Source: Xiphias gladius (Eukaryota; Chordata; Actinopteri; Istiophoriformes; Xiphiidae). From it: DNA of 64,000 nucleotides. The stretch covers positions 23,056,001-23,120,000 of the forward strand of contig NC_053413.1 in assembly GCF_016859285.1 (NCBI RefSeq), in the 5' to 3' direction. The notes below the pieces were generated by a model. It saw only the letters and a program-made list of their open reading frames with translations. It was not told the origin of the DNA and did no database searches. How positions within the stretch are numbered: position 1 is the stretch's first letter; every line of letters starts with the position of its first letter. This document shows, piece after piece, positions 25,501-37,432 of the stretch. A program made the translations under genes and the position numbers.

Positions 25501-26483
25501 AGGAGAGGAGGAGCTCTGCCAGACGGGGTGTCTGTGGTTGGAGGAAGACTTGCTTTCGGGCGGGCACTCCGCATGAATGACAGTGGGGTCTATGAGTGTG
25601 TGGTCAGGAACAATGTGGGAGTAGGAAAAACAGAGTACACACTGACATTAAGAGGTAAGGGAAAAGGTCCTCAGGCCTCTTTTTTTTTTTCTTTTTTTTT
25701 TTTGGTATCTTAGAAGGAGGAAATGACAAGATGGATACTTGGAGTCATGTTCTAAACTAGTTTTCTAAAAGTTTTAAACTAAAACAAAATACTGAGCATA
25801 TTCTTGTTTTCATTCGAAGTAATTGTGCAAATTTGCTGCCCCCTTGTGATGGATGGAGGGCAACTCAATCAGGATCAAAATTGCTGCATGAAAGATGTCA
25901 CTGTAGCTTTGTTGGTGGGTGAATGAATGAATGTGTGTGTGTGTGTGTGTGCGTGAGAGATGCATCGACATTTACGTCGTCCTCATCTCTCTTTCAGAGC
26001 GATCCCAACGCAAGGGCGACTCTTCCGAAGATAACCTGCTGCTGATCATCATCGGCGTGTCGGCCGGAGCTTTGGTCATGGTCCTGGTCATCGTCGTCCT
26101 GCTAGTCAACCGCTACCATCGGCACAGAAACAAAAAGCTTGAGATGGAGCTCAGCGAAAAAACGTGAGCGGACCCACGTTTCCCCTTTGACAAAGCCATG
26201 AAGTTGAAAACTGGAAAAAGGGACTTTTTATTAATAGCTTTAACTGTGATGAGAGCTCAGCTGTTAATGTTTTTGCATAAACCGCTATTTATACCGTTTG
26301 TGCACGATGACCTATTTTCCGAAATTACATTTCCAGACTCACTATTGTTCCGTAAATCCTCCAAATGTGCTGTCTTTTTTTTTTTTTTTTTTTCCCAGGG
26401 AGGAAATTAACAGCTTCTCCAGACAAGCCTCCTTCAGGAGACTGAACTCTGTTAGCACAGACCCCAGAGTGCAGGTTAAAAAA

Positions 26484-26526
<43 letters not shown>

Positions 26527-29282
26527 CTTGCTGAGAACAATAACCTGCAGGGTGGAGAGAAACCAGGTCGACACACTGGCCCGCGGCAAGGTGTAGCCGG
26601 GGCGGAGCCGCTGGCAAGACAGCAGCCATATCTGCTGTGGAGGCCGATGATTACAGGCTGCTGCAGCCTCAAACAAATAGCATGCAGTGTTCATAAACAC
26701 ATACTGTATCATTAATATCTCATTCTGGGTGATTATTTTTTCTTGTCTTTTGTGTTCGTGTTGACTAACGTTCTCTCACTTTCTCTGTTCTCTCCAGGCT
26801 GAAGATTACGCCCTGCTCAGAGTAGACAGCAGAATGAAAAACAGCCAAATGTCTCTGGTGAGTTTCTCACTGGAAATACTTTTTTTTTTAGTCTTCGACC
26901 AGTGAGCCAACTTGGCCGTCCTTTTTAAACTTTCATAGCTCCATAAAAAAGAAACCTCCACAATACCTTTCTTGTCATATTCATATTTTACGTTTACTGA
27001 TACCTGAGGGCAACATTGGATGGGATCAGGCGATATGACGATAGTTACAAGGTGATTTAAATTTGTCAACCTTAAGAGATTTCTGTTTATACCAGGTTAT
27101 CTACCCCTTTAATATCTCTAGGTGTATTAGACTAATGTGTCTAAGTACCTGGATTTGTCAGGTATTTATTTCCTGCATTAGTCAAAAACAGACATTTCCT
27201 TCTGGTTATTTAATCCATAAACAGTTTAATTGATTTTTCAGGAAATGTACTACATCTTGATATATAGATATCAAAATAATAATATAAAATATAAAAGATG
27301 TACATATGACATATTAATAAATCAAATATATATGCTATATCGTCCACTCCTAATGACCATAAAACTAAAACTCGGAGGCTCATCCCCGAACATTTCTAAA
27401 AAAAAATTAATCGACAAATATTTTAATCCTCGTTCAATCATTATTTATGAATTTATGAAGCAAAAACTCTTAACTGGTCACTACTTCTACTTTTCTCTTT
27501 GTACATTGAATGTTTTAGGGCAATTGAATATTTGGATGCAGTCTGGGTTTAAATGGAGAAAGTAAGTCCCATGAAAGTCTTAATTCTTCTTCAGAGGCTT
27601 TTCCAACTAGACAGTAATAAATATGCAGTATGGAGGAGATACTGGATGTTTCCCATTCTAAAGGAAAATGGTAAAATTTGAAGACACTGGTACCAACAAG
27701 TGGTGTCAGTCTGTTGATGAAGAAAAATAAATTGCATTTGCATAACAATTGTCCTTTTAAGACAACAAACAGTTGTTATCTGTGTTGTAACCGTTTGTGG
27801 CCAACTCCCCACCCGCAGGAGGGACCCGTTTACAAAGACAGCCAGTCCAGTCTGGGCGGGAAGTGGGGTCCTCCGGGAGGGGTGGAGTTGGACGAACTGG
27901 GACGTCCGGTCGTCTGGGATGATGGCAGGGAGAGCCTGAGAGGAGCAGAGATGGACGGAGAGAAGGAGGAGCGCAGGAGGAGGGTGGAGTCGTACCTGAA
28001 GAGCAGCAACATGTCGCTGGTATGTTTCAGCCTCTGAGATATTCAGGTTGAAATGTATTTGGTTTCATTCGTAATGTTTATTAAATTATTCATTATTAAA
28101 TTTACTGAGGAACCTGATCCTTCACTGTCAGACAGTGTCACGGAGACAGAGCAAAGGACTACACACAAAAACTGGAAACACACACGACGCTGTAGCTACA
28201 GACGTCGTCTTCATTCTATCAGCCACTTTATAATTGTTTCTTATAACAAATGATTTTTCTGGGCAGCTCTGTTCCTTTCAAATGACTAGCTTTTATTTCA
28301 TGTATGTACAACTGGGAAAAGGTGTACTAGGAAGGCCGGTAAACGTACAGACTGGCACATTTTTTTTGCAAGTCTATATTTTGTTACAGTTTTGGAGCAA
28401 CTCCGGGGGAATGCATTACAATCTGATGTGGTCCTGTGTGACTGCCCTCAGCGCTCATTCAGTTAAGCCAGTCTTTATAAAGGAAATCTTTACTCTACAG
28501 GACAGCATTCAGCACTGGCAAAATCCAGGAAAAGTTTATATTTCCTTTTTTTGTTTTGTTTTGTTTAAGTGGAACTAGTGGTGTAGTACTGACCAACCTG
28601 TTGCAAAGCTTTGGTACTTGGTGCTCCTGCTCTAGCGGAGAATAAATACCACTGTGTGTCCTTTTTGAGTAATTCTCACCAGTAATTCTCTTGTGGTGTG
28701 ACACGATGTATTGATTGCTGTGTAGAACAGTACCGCGTTGTTATTCAGGCCTATTCCAGTTTTTAGCCATCAAACAGAAGAAGTATCTTCTAGGTTGTTG
28801 CAAAATGTCAGAGTTGGGAGATGGATTGTTCATCAAAAACATTTTTCAGTCCAAATAAGGATTTCTGCATCTTGACCCTGTTTAATCTGTAAAAAATTAT
28901 TAGACGTCATTATTAGACGCCTTTATCTACATCCAGCACTATTTTTGACGGTTTGAGTTTTATTCAGAAAAGTCTGACTCCTCGTTATGTCGCTCAGGAC
29001 TCAGGTCTTCCTTCGTCCCTGGTTCCCCTGAAGGCCCAGCAGGACGACGGCGTCGCGCCCAGAGAGCCAGACCTCGGCCACCTCAGGGAGGGAGTCTCTC
29101 CAAATAAAGGGGACTGGGCTCCCACCCGGTCGGTAGAGGAGGGACACGAGGATGAGGACGGAAGCAGTTCCTACCAGATCTCAGAGGCGCTCACCAATCA
29201 CTTCTACTACAGTAATGGGGTCCTCAGACCCAGGCCGCACTCCAACGCCATTCTGCTGCACCCCAGAACACAGATAATCTAG
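10506..29282 (+). CDS. nectin4: Nectin-4, three-Ig cell adhesion molecule (11 exons, 577 residues)
   Basis: Nectins are calcium-independent adhesion molecules at adherens junctions whose tails contact afadin or other PDZ proteins. Exons: 10506-10533, 15626-15826, 16960-17127, 20576-20854, 23034-23151, 25503-25654, 25998-26163, 26399-26474, 26798-26857, 27819-28019, 28998-29282. Their lengths add to 1734, an exact multiple of three, with matching phases at every junction. The product has a short signal peptide (MELALLFLAAVC), a V-type Ig domain (Cys39-Cys113, DEGSYTCHISTFP), two C2-type domains (second from about residue 134 with Cys156 and SMNGKKLDCLVWHPG; third about 227-315 with NDSGVYECVVRN), a membrane span at about 329-352 followed by NRYHRHR, and a 225-residue tail. 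TFP, SMNG, WHPGL and TDPR motifs and the terminal NHF/NGVLRP region match human nectin-4 rather than nectin-1 to -3 as I recall them. The tail is longer than in human (510 residues in total). Confidence 0.92.
11159..11923 (+). mobile_element. Degraded Tc1-like DNA transposon, interrupted by an hAT-like element
   Basis: Imperfect terminal inverted repeats: left TA then CACTGTGTGGCC...GTATCTGGACGCCCC at 11159-11192, right GGGGCGTCCATATACTTTCG at 11895-11914. Between them, on the + strand, lies a broken Tc1-type transposase end: PIEHIWDELER across about 11694-11728, then RPTSAPDLTTALVAEWEQIP. Stop codons and frame changes mean it is not functional. An unrelated 269-base element is inserted at 11303. 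Confidence 0.8.
11303..11571. mobile_element. hAT-like non-autonomous element with target duplication
   Basis: The ends CAGTGTTTCC and GGTAACCATTG are imperfect inverted repeats of the common CAGTGGTTCCCAAC type. TTTAGAC stands immediately outside both ends (11296-11302 and 11572-11578), seven exact bases of a probable 8-bp target duplication. Removing the element restores continuity of the Tc1-like sequence. Confidence 0.75.
14318..14575 (+). repeat. Dispersed repeat family 1 copy
   Basis: It contains CAGCAGTCCAAAACCAAAAG, then GCAGCAAATCTTCACATTT and AAGAAGCTGGAACACG, in family order. Confidence 0.7.
14640..15240 (+). repeat. Teleost interspersed repeat with two internal TGGATGGATTGC units
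   Basis: TTGGATGGATTGCAGTGACG (14664) and TTAGATGGATTGCCATGG (14790) introduce two similar segments, followed by CATCTAGCGCCATCATC at about 15128. I recognise this family from fish genomes but cannot name its class. It is split by the insert at 14844-15083. Confidence 0.55.
14844..15083 (+). mobile_element. Retroposed insert with 13-bp direct repeats
   Basis: ACTTCGGGATGAA occurs at 14831-14843 and again at 15084-15096, exactly flanking about 240 bases that break the surrounding repeat. The insert contains ACTGAAGAAGCCTTTCTGG, AGAGGCGAAAGGTCT and GATGACTGAGAGTCTTCACA, motifs of a common fish retroelement 3' end. A 13-bp duplication fits LINE-type integration. Confidence 0.65.
15285..15475 (+). 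repeat. Dispersed repeat family 1, degraded copy
   Basis: The order GTCAATCGTTTGGTCCGTGA, ATGGTGATCACCACAGGCC, AACCAGCAAGTGTTTGGCG parallels the copy at 14318, which also has TAGTCATCACAAG in its middle. Confidence 0.5.
15626..15826 (+). CDS. nectin4: Nectin-4 exon 2, first half of the Ig V domain
   Basis: Acceptor CCCTCCTCAG, donor ACGG/GTAGGT. It encodes the end of the signal peptide and the B and C strands: ESETRLPCRY and VVQVTWHKEL. Confidence 0.9.
16960..17127 (+). CDS. nectin4: Nectin-4 exon 3, second half of the Ig V domain
   Basis: It encodes FGRYSGRVRFE, then SDEGSYTCHISTFPNGNF, the F strand with the second cysteine. The donor is TGGA/GTAAGA. Confidence 0.92.
17630..17920 (+). repeat. 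Teleost interspersed repeat
   Basis: The sequence 'AAAGGGCTTTACAGCATCTA' is followed by AAAACCCCTTAACAGGGAAAA and GCAATAGATGTTGTATATAC, the order seen in a common fish repeat. Class not assigned. Confidence 0.45.
20576..20854 (+). CDS. nectin4: Nectin-4 exon 4, second Ig domain
   Basis: A complete C2-type domain: VEGQSFRVAAACRAVGRP, LSWDTD, SMNGKKLDCLVWHPG. GC content is far higher than in the flanking introns. Confidence 0.92.
20855..23033 (+). other. Nectin-4 intron 4
   Basis: No coding exon. The part from about 22270 to 22960 is rich in the words GACTTG, ACTTGG and GGACTTG and resembles a fish repeat built on those words; the remainder is AT-rich and unassigned. Confidence 0.4.
23034..23151 (+). 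CDS. nectin4: Nectin-4 exon 5, first half of the third Ig domain
   Basis: Encodes YPPDATISTASGD, LVCESGGYPKPQNITWTW. The donor ATG/GTACCG is weaker than average; phase agrees with exon 6. Confidence 0.88.
23820..23920 (+). repeat. Dispersed repeat family 2, partial copy
   Basis: It has CATTTTGGGGCATGCGC, CGCTTTCTTGCTGAGAC, TTAGATGAGACGCCACTCTC, AAGTCTGTACC, in family order. Confidence 0.55.
24545..24780 (+). repeat. Dispersed repeat family 2 copy
   Basis: It carries AATAGTTTGACATTTAGAG, CTTGCCAAGAGTTAGATGAG, ACCACTCTCATATCTG, ATGAAGCTACAGCC, GGCACCTCTAAAGCTCATTA and AACCAAAGTG. This is a family that I recognise from teleost introns. Confidence 0.65.
25503..25654 (+). CDS. nectin4: Nectin-4 exon 6, second half of the third Ig domain
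   Basis: Encodes LPDGVSVVGGRLAFGRAL and MNDSGVYECVVRNNVG, the F-strand cysteine, ending at the G strand. Donor AGAG/GTAAGG. Confidence 0.9.
25933..25952. repeat. GT microsatellite before nectin-4 exon 7
   Basis: A short GT run ending about 45 bases before the acceptor of exon 7. Confidence 0.85.
25998..26163 (+). CDS. nectin4: Nectin-4 exon 7, transmembrane segment
   Basis: A short acidic stalk (GDSSEDN) precedes about 24 hydrophobic residues and the stop-transfer sequence NRYHRHRNKK. Confidence 0.93.
26399..26474 (+). CDS. nectin4: Nectin-4 exon 8, juxtamembrane tail
   Basis: Encodes EEINSFSRQASFRRLNSV and TDPRVQ, matching the TRENSIRRL/TDPR region of human nectin-4. The donor CAG/GTTAAA is weak and is followed by an A10 run and a CA repeat. 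Confidence 0.85.
26488..26523. repeat. CA microsatellite directly after the nectin-4 exon 8 donor
   Basis: About 18 CA units start 13 bases after the donor at 26475, with an A10 run between. Confidence 0.95.
26798..26857 (+). CDS. nectin4: Nectin-4 exon 9, cytoplasmic tail
   Basis: Twenty codons in phase 0 (AEDYALLRVDSRMKNSQMSL) between CTCCAG and CTG/GTGAGT. Confidence 0.85.
26858..28997 (+). other. Nectin-4 introns 9 and 10 (apart from exon 10)
   Basis: AT-rich intron sequence. Weak similarity to family 1 (ATTAATCGACAAATATTTTAA) is seen near 27400, too eroded to call as a copy. Confidence 0.4.
27819..28019 (+). CDS. nectin4: Nectin-4 exon 10, charged cytoplasmic tail
   Basis: Sixty-seven codons in phase 0. 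It ends in KSSNMSL, echoing NSQMSL at the end of exon 9. That repeated ending suggests an internal duplication or reuse of one motif. Confidence 0.85.
28998..29282 (+). CDS. nectin4: Nectin-4 exon 11, C-terminus and stop
   Basis: Encodes an acidic stretch (EEGHEDEDGSSSYQ), then ALTNHFYYSNGVLRP and the end HPRTQII, TAG. Human nectin-4 ends in a different hydrophobic tail (GHLV as I recall). Confidence 0.88.
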   Translation, partial: DSGLPSSLVPLKAQQDDGVAPREPDLGHLREGVSPNKGDWAPTRSVEEGHEDEDGSSSYQISEALTNHFYYSNGVLRPRPHSNAILLHPRTQII

Positions 29283-30415
29283 GCCGCAGACTCTCATCCA
29301 CTACATGTGAGGAGAGAAAGTCTGTCTGCATTCCTGCATTGACAATGATCTTATTCTTTGTAACTGGGTGTTTGTTTTGTACACATTGACTGCAATGGGT
29401 AATTTGCCTCAGGCACTACCCAAATGCTGATCATTTCTTGCCTCTGGGTGGTGAGATTCTGATCCTTTATTTCCTTTACTGTTTTTTCTGCCATTTTATG
29501 CCTCTGTTAGATATCAGTGGAGACATGACAGGAAATGAGGGGAGAGAGAGCGAAAGAAATGGTGAATGACACACAGTAAAGGTCCCCAGCCAGCCAGCCT
29601 CATTATTTTTGAAGAAATGGAGAATCAAGTGGCCAGCGACTTTTACCTTTCACTCACCACAATGGCATGTAAATGAAAACTCTCCCCCTCCTTGGAAAAA
29701 TGCAAGGAGTCAAGGTTCCCATTACACAGTGTATCTGTACATCCACGGCTTCTGCGGAATTACAGTTGAATTAAGTGTTTCATATCAACAAATGCAGAGT
29801 GAACTTAGGGTGCCTTGTTTACATCAAAAACATTCAGGGAGGACAATATGGACAAAGACACAATTTCAAAGCTATAAGTCCTGGCCAAGTTAAAGTGAAC
29901 TGTACTAAGAACCTTCATATTTTCAGGTTGGATGCACCTGTAGATGAGAAGCTAACCTGTGTGTGTATTTTTTATATATAACGTATATACACGAGATACA
30001 GAGCTACTGTATGCTCGTGATGATGTTAGTTACGTGCAACTACAAAAAGATCAAAAGCTGTTACCCTGTGGACCTGAACATAGACATGAAAAAAAATAAA
30101 TAACTGGTAGATGTTCATGGATAAAGCATCTGAAAATAACTTCCATGGCCAGTTTTAAACCATATCTACATTATACGTTAAACTGTCCGTGCAATGAAGA
30201 AACTGGATGAAACATGCAGGAGAACTTTAAAACACCCTTCTGTGTTACCGGACAGTCAGTTGTCTGCTTACGTTGTCTTGACCCAGAAACAAATTGTTTT
30301 ATATCATCCAGTGTTTTTTATGAAATTGCAAAAAAAAAAACAAAAAAAAAAAAAACACCCTGACATGTAAATGTTGTAATTTTATTCATTAAAGTACAGC
30401 ATATGCAATTTTAAA
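29283..30415 (+). other. Nectin-4 3' untranslated region
   Basis: No further coding sequence is seen. An A-rich tract lies at 30330-30356. ATTAAA at 30388-30393, before an AT-rich stretch, is a plausible polyadenylation signal. Confidence 0.45.
30388..30393 (+). terminator. Candidate nectin-4 polyadenylation signal
   Basis: ATTAAA about 1.1 kb after the stop codon. Confidence 0.4.
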
Positions 30416-32054
30416 AACAAAGTCACTGTTCTTTATTGAAACCTGGGACAATTAAGCCTGTTCGACATAGTGTGAGGATTAAGGGCATCACAAGACTGAT
30501 CGCAGCTGCTGCATTAGACTGCAGTGATTTCCTGGTTTCTCCTCGTTCTACCCTTCACATCCCCATTGGCTCAGTAAAAGCTGTAATAACTGAGATTGTG
30601 GATACACGTAGAAAAAGAGCGGATTTTCACAGGGTGGCTTGTCTCACTCTGTGATGGGGTGATGAGTTCATTAATCCCAAAGAACCTCTGCATTAAATGA
30701 CCATTTTGACAGTTTGGTAAATCCGTTAATTTGCTTTCTTGCCGAGGGTTGAGAAGTTCACTACCACTCACATGCCTGGATGCTAAAAACAGGGCTAGTG
30801 AGCTTTAGAAAGTGCAGGTATGGGGATTTTGCTACTGTTGGACAGAGCCGGGCTAGCTGTTTTCCCCCGGCTTCTAGCCTTTATGCTAAGCTAAGCCAAC
30901 CAGCTGCTGGCTGTCGCTTCATATTTACTGTACAGGGGAGTGGTAACAAGAAAGCGAATTGAGGTATTTCCCAAAATATCCAACTACTCCTTTAAGATGC
31001 TGCTCCTCCACTCAGAGCAGATAGTTGGGGCGGAAGTGAAGCAGGCATGGAAGACGGGAAGAGACCTTGAGTTGGACCTAGGATAACGTACAAGACGACC
31101 TACATCTCCCAGGGTGCACCTTGGGATCCCTCTGGAGCGCTTTAGAGAAAGTTACTGAAGGATATGAATGTTCAAGAAGTCTTTTTTTTAAATTTTTTAT
31201 TTTTTTATTTTTTTATTATGAAGGTTCCTAACTGACCCAAAACCATATAAACTGCAGCTATAATGTAATGATGACGTAAGGTTGAATTCTCACAATCTCA
31301 ATCTCAGAAAGATAGACAGCACTTTACTTTCCAAAAGGGAATATATTGCCATATTCTCACAATTTACAGTAACGAAAGGTACCTGTGACCAAGCTTACAG
31401 AATTCCCTGTTTCGCCAGTATTACAAGGACAACACACAATTCAATTCAGGTCATCGTGTAATGACTACTGTTAGATGATACTGTAGTTTAGTCTGGGTTC
31501 AGTCTGGATTACTAAACGCTGTGGTTATCTTTTGTCCATTTCTGATGATTTCTCTTTGGTATCTTTCCATCAGGTGAAGGGAAATTGGTTAGAATATTTT
31601 TTTTTTTCTTATTTAGATACTGAAAATGGACACTTAATGAGAAAACGGTAATGCTAAGGGATACCAGAGGTGGTCACACATACAGAGGTTTGCTCTCCAA
31701 CCCTTTCTGATCCGCAATGATTCGCGTCAATCAGCCAGATATTAAAGAATAAATTGTGTCTTTTTCTATAACTTTAAGAGGTCAATACTCAGCTTTGTCC
31801 TTGGGGCTGGATGTCCCTGTGTGGTTTTACAAATGCCTATACTGGCTGAATTTATAAAGAGTTCACAAGTAACAAATTTAGTTCTTACAATCCAAGCTAT
31901 GTCAAAGTTACGCTTTTTAAAAAATGACTGCACAGTAAAGTCAGCTACATCACTTTTCAGTAATATCAAAATACAAAGACAATTTGTTAATTAATCTAGA
32001 CATAAATGCGACAGAGAAAATTCTAGCTTTTCCCATTACCCAAAATCTATTAAA
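30416..32054. other. Intergenic region between convergent nectin-4 and zinc-finger genes
   Basis: It holds a foldback copy of family 2 at 30690-31005 and a T-rich stretch at 31183-31218. No reading frame resembles a gene. The zinc-finger mRNA 3' end should lie in its right part; several TTTATT (AATAAA on the minus strand) occur, none clearly best. Confidence 0.45.
30690..31005. repeat. Dispersed repeat family 2, foldback copy
   Basis: The left arm reads forward (TTTGCTTTCTTGCCGAGGG, CTACCACTCACATG). The right arm reads as its reverse (TTTATGCTAAGCTAAGCC, CAAGAAAGCGAATTGAGG, TATTTCCCAAAATATCC). Both arms thus begin with the same terminal sequence in opposite directions. Confidence 0.55.
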
Positions 32055-34793
<2,739 letters not shown>

Positions 34794-35030
34794 GTTTCCC
34801 CCGTAGCCGCGCCGGTTCCGCGCCTCCGCTGGCTGTGGGCGACCTGGGCAGACGTTAAACTAACTTTGTGTGCGGGGAAGAGTCGCGCGGTGGTTGCGGT
34901 TTCGACGTCGGAGTTTACATGACCGTTGCTGTTTGAGGCGAAAAACATGGAAGTGTAATACAATAGCAACAGGAAACGGGCGTGGTCACGTGACGGGGGA
35001 CATACGGTGTTCGGGATAGGACAACATTTT
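34794..35030 (-). promoter_or_regulatory. Zinc-finger gene promoter region with a GTCACGTGAC palindrome
   Basis: CpG-rich sequence upstream of the ATG. GTCACGTGAC at 34985-34994 is a perfect 10-base palindrome. It is the optimal E-box for USF and TFE/MITF bHLH-zip factors (the CLEAR element), about 190 bases before the start codon. Confidence 0.5.
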
Positions 35031-35099
35031 CTCGGCCGTAAAAACCCCGGATAAATGAATTATTCATGGGCGCCGGATTGACATGTTAAGCCATGTCAC

Positions 35100-36850
35100 T
35101 TGTCTGTTTTTCAGGGCTGGCTCACTGACTGGCAAAGGCGGGCAAATCCCCCTCGGCCCCAAAGCCACAAGGGGCCGAAAGGCTCCAGGTTAATGGTGTG
35201 GCAGTTAGGTTGCTGTGATTTAATTAATTGCAAATTTGTTTGTTAACAATGCAACACCATTCCTGCAGCACAAAAAACACATTAAGCAACACTGCAGCTG
35301 TAAGGGCCCTGAGTTAAATTCTAGTTTTAAAGTATTTTTTATTTGACTTTCTAATGTGCTTATATAGTGTATTTAACTAAGTAAGTTTGTTCTTAATCCA
35401 GTCACCACATAGTAATTGCTCATAGCTAACTCATACAGACATTGCACTGAGATTTTAAATATCATTGACCATGTGAGCACGTGATATAGTTCTTAACACT
35501 AGATCTCACTCAGGGCCTCACTAAGAGACAGTGCCACAAGATTATGTCATTTAGCTTTATTACATTTATTTGTCAGGGACCATGTACAAAAAAAACATTT
35601 AGAAAAACAGAAAGAGAGGTTAGCTACTGGTTACTTTCCATCTGCAGTCCCGGGCAGGTAGACACAAACACAGCAAAATAGAATTAATAACGAGTTGATC
35701 GTGATAAGAAGTTGATAGTTAACATTGTACCTCAGTGGTGCAAATGCACAACATTACTGACAAATTTGCATTTCTAAAAACAATTGACAGGCAGTGAATC
35801 TAGAGCTTCGGGGCCACTTGGGGTCTGGGGCCGTTGCCAGTTTTGCTTGGTTGGTAATCGAGCCTCCTCACAAAGCTATCCCAAAATGTGTCAGCCAACT
35901 GCCTACAGCCAATTTTTAAAGAAACCAAGAACACTGGTGGGTAGCAATATCATGCTGGTGTTTGAGCCTGATGTGTATAACAGTATTGCCTAATTTGGTC
36001 CACTAGAGGATGCCCTATTTCCATGTGAGCATATAGAAGCTGAGGTCAAAGTGTCTGCTCTTGAGGGAAAAATCCCAATGAATTAGACCTGTTTGATCTA
36101 TGGCGTCATTGTAAAGTTTCGTTGCTAGTTTACCAAGCATTGTGTACCTAATTTTGAATACTAACCGTACGATATAATTTTAAGTCTGTACATTTTACTG
36201 TACAGACACATGCCCATAACTTATAACCAATAAATCCCCAAATATTTTATTGTGTTTTAATGAGTCACAAAAGTAGCAATACTTTTAGCCAGTGGCCATA
36301 TGTTAAAGTAATCTTACCAATGCAAAAACATAAGGATTAAAAAATAGTATAATTAAAAAAACAAAAAAAAGAAACGACTATCCCTTCAAGTTCCCCAGCT
36401 TGCTGGGCATCAAAGAGCTTTGGGGCACAATAAAGATGGGATGGACAGCGGTGGCTGTGGTTGGATCAACTAAAACAGACTACTTTACAGAAATGGTTTG
36501 CCCCAAGATGTGATTGCTTGAATTTATTCAAGCTTTAGCCGTCTGTCAAAAAAAAAAAATTGTTTGAGAGACTAAAAATTTAAACCCACAGAAGACTGCA
36601 TTTAGTATCCCATTTGTCCTTTTTGTTCAGTTTAGCGTTCTCATAATACGATTTATTTGCTTTTTCTTATTCTTGCTGTATTTATTTTATCTATCTGCTG
36701 TGTGGATTGCTTCTGGCTCTTCTCTTTATTCTGCTTCAGTCATGTTACTGTATGGCTCTCTTTTACTCCCTGAAAAGCACTTTAAACCGCATTTGTAAAA
36801 TGTCCTCGTAAATAAACTTGGAGTTGAAGTTTAAAACTAATTTACGTCCA
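35100..36850. other. Intergenic region between the zinc-finger gene and TESK2
   Basis: No gene is seen. A stretch at 35115-35830 starts with CAGGGCTGGCTCACTGAC and has GGCCCC-rich pieces near both ends, as in decayed hAT-type elements, but no right terminus was found. About 35560-35720 resembles a fish repeat (GTCAGGGACCATGTAC, TTTCCATCTGCAGTCCCGGG). Confidence 0.3.
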
Positions 36851-36924
36851 GTGATATTTTTGGGTCGTTGAATTGTACGTGTATTTTATTTTGTTAAATT
36901 TCTCTCAATTCACACGCACGCTCA

Positions 36925-37000
36925 GAACGGTGCATGCTCATTGGTTCGTCGACCTGCCAATCAAGTGTGGGCGGGGTCAATGTGAGCTGCTCGGGTTTGA
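36925..37000 (+). promoter_or_regulatory. Probable TESK2 promoter with CCAAT and GC boxes
   Basis: CATTGG (inverted CCAAT) at about 36939, CCAATCA at about 36957 and GGGCGGGG at about 36970 are grouped within 40 bases, some 450 bases before the first splice donor. No TATA box is evident. Confidence 0.5.
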
Positions 37001-37432
37001 GCAAAGGGACGACGGAGCTGTCAAACACCAACAGTCGCCTGAAATATTATTCCGGGCGGTACAAAATAGAGGAAAAGAAAAACCCCATCTCTTTTGCTCT
37101 TTTGGGGGAAACAAAGACAAAAAGAAACAGACTCCGAGTTCACTTTGAGAATTCAGCCAATTGGGAATGTGGACTTTACAACCGTCGCGACGAAAAACTT
37201 CTTGTTTTGTGTGTGTTGGTGGCGGATCTCAGGCTAATGTCTGTCAACGTTAGCTCTTGGTTTAGCTCGAGTTTTGTTGACAAACTAGCCATTCGGCTAG
37301 TAACTGAGCTAGCTGCGCTACAAACTTTGTTGTTTCGGGGGCCAGCTTGCCGTTTGCGATAAATGCTTTCCGGGGAAGGCATGGAACCCAGCCCGAACTG
37401 TTCTTGCCAACATCTCTGTGAAATAAAAACAG
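37000..37432 (+). other. tesk2: TESK2 5' leader exon (approximate start)
   Basis: The exon end is supported by a strong donor, AACAG/GTAAGTC, at 37432. The start is a guess from the promoter motifs. It is non-coding for the kinase but contains an upstream ATG at 37363 whose frame continues across the splice to a stop at 41428-41430. Confidence 0.45.

Larger units (their letters stand above)
23152..25502 (+). other. Nectin-4 intron 5
   Basis: Contains two copies of dispersed family 2 (23820-23920 and 24545-24780). The rest is unassigned. Confidence 0.45.

Noticed and set aside
26325..26712. Minus-strand frames with CVCVCV repeats
   Set aside because: Translation of the CA microsatellite, antisense to nectin-4 exon 8.
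27230..27565. 111-codon AT-rich frame in nectin-4 intron 9
   Set aside because: Low-complexity AT-rich sequence with weak similarity to repeat family 1; no protein family resemblance.
35115..35830. Possible hAT element starting CAGGGCTGGCTCAC
   Set aside because: No matching right terminus or target duplication could be located, so it is only mentioned in the intergenic entry.
36934..37362. 142-codon frame from ATG 36934
   Set aside because: It begins among the CCAAT/GC-box motifs of the proposed promoter, so is probably not fully transcribed, and shows no known domain.
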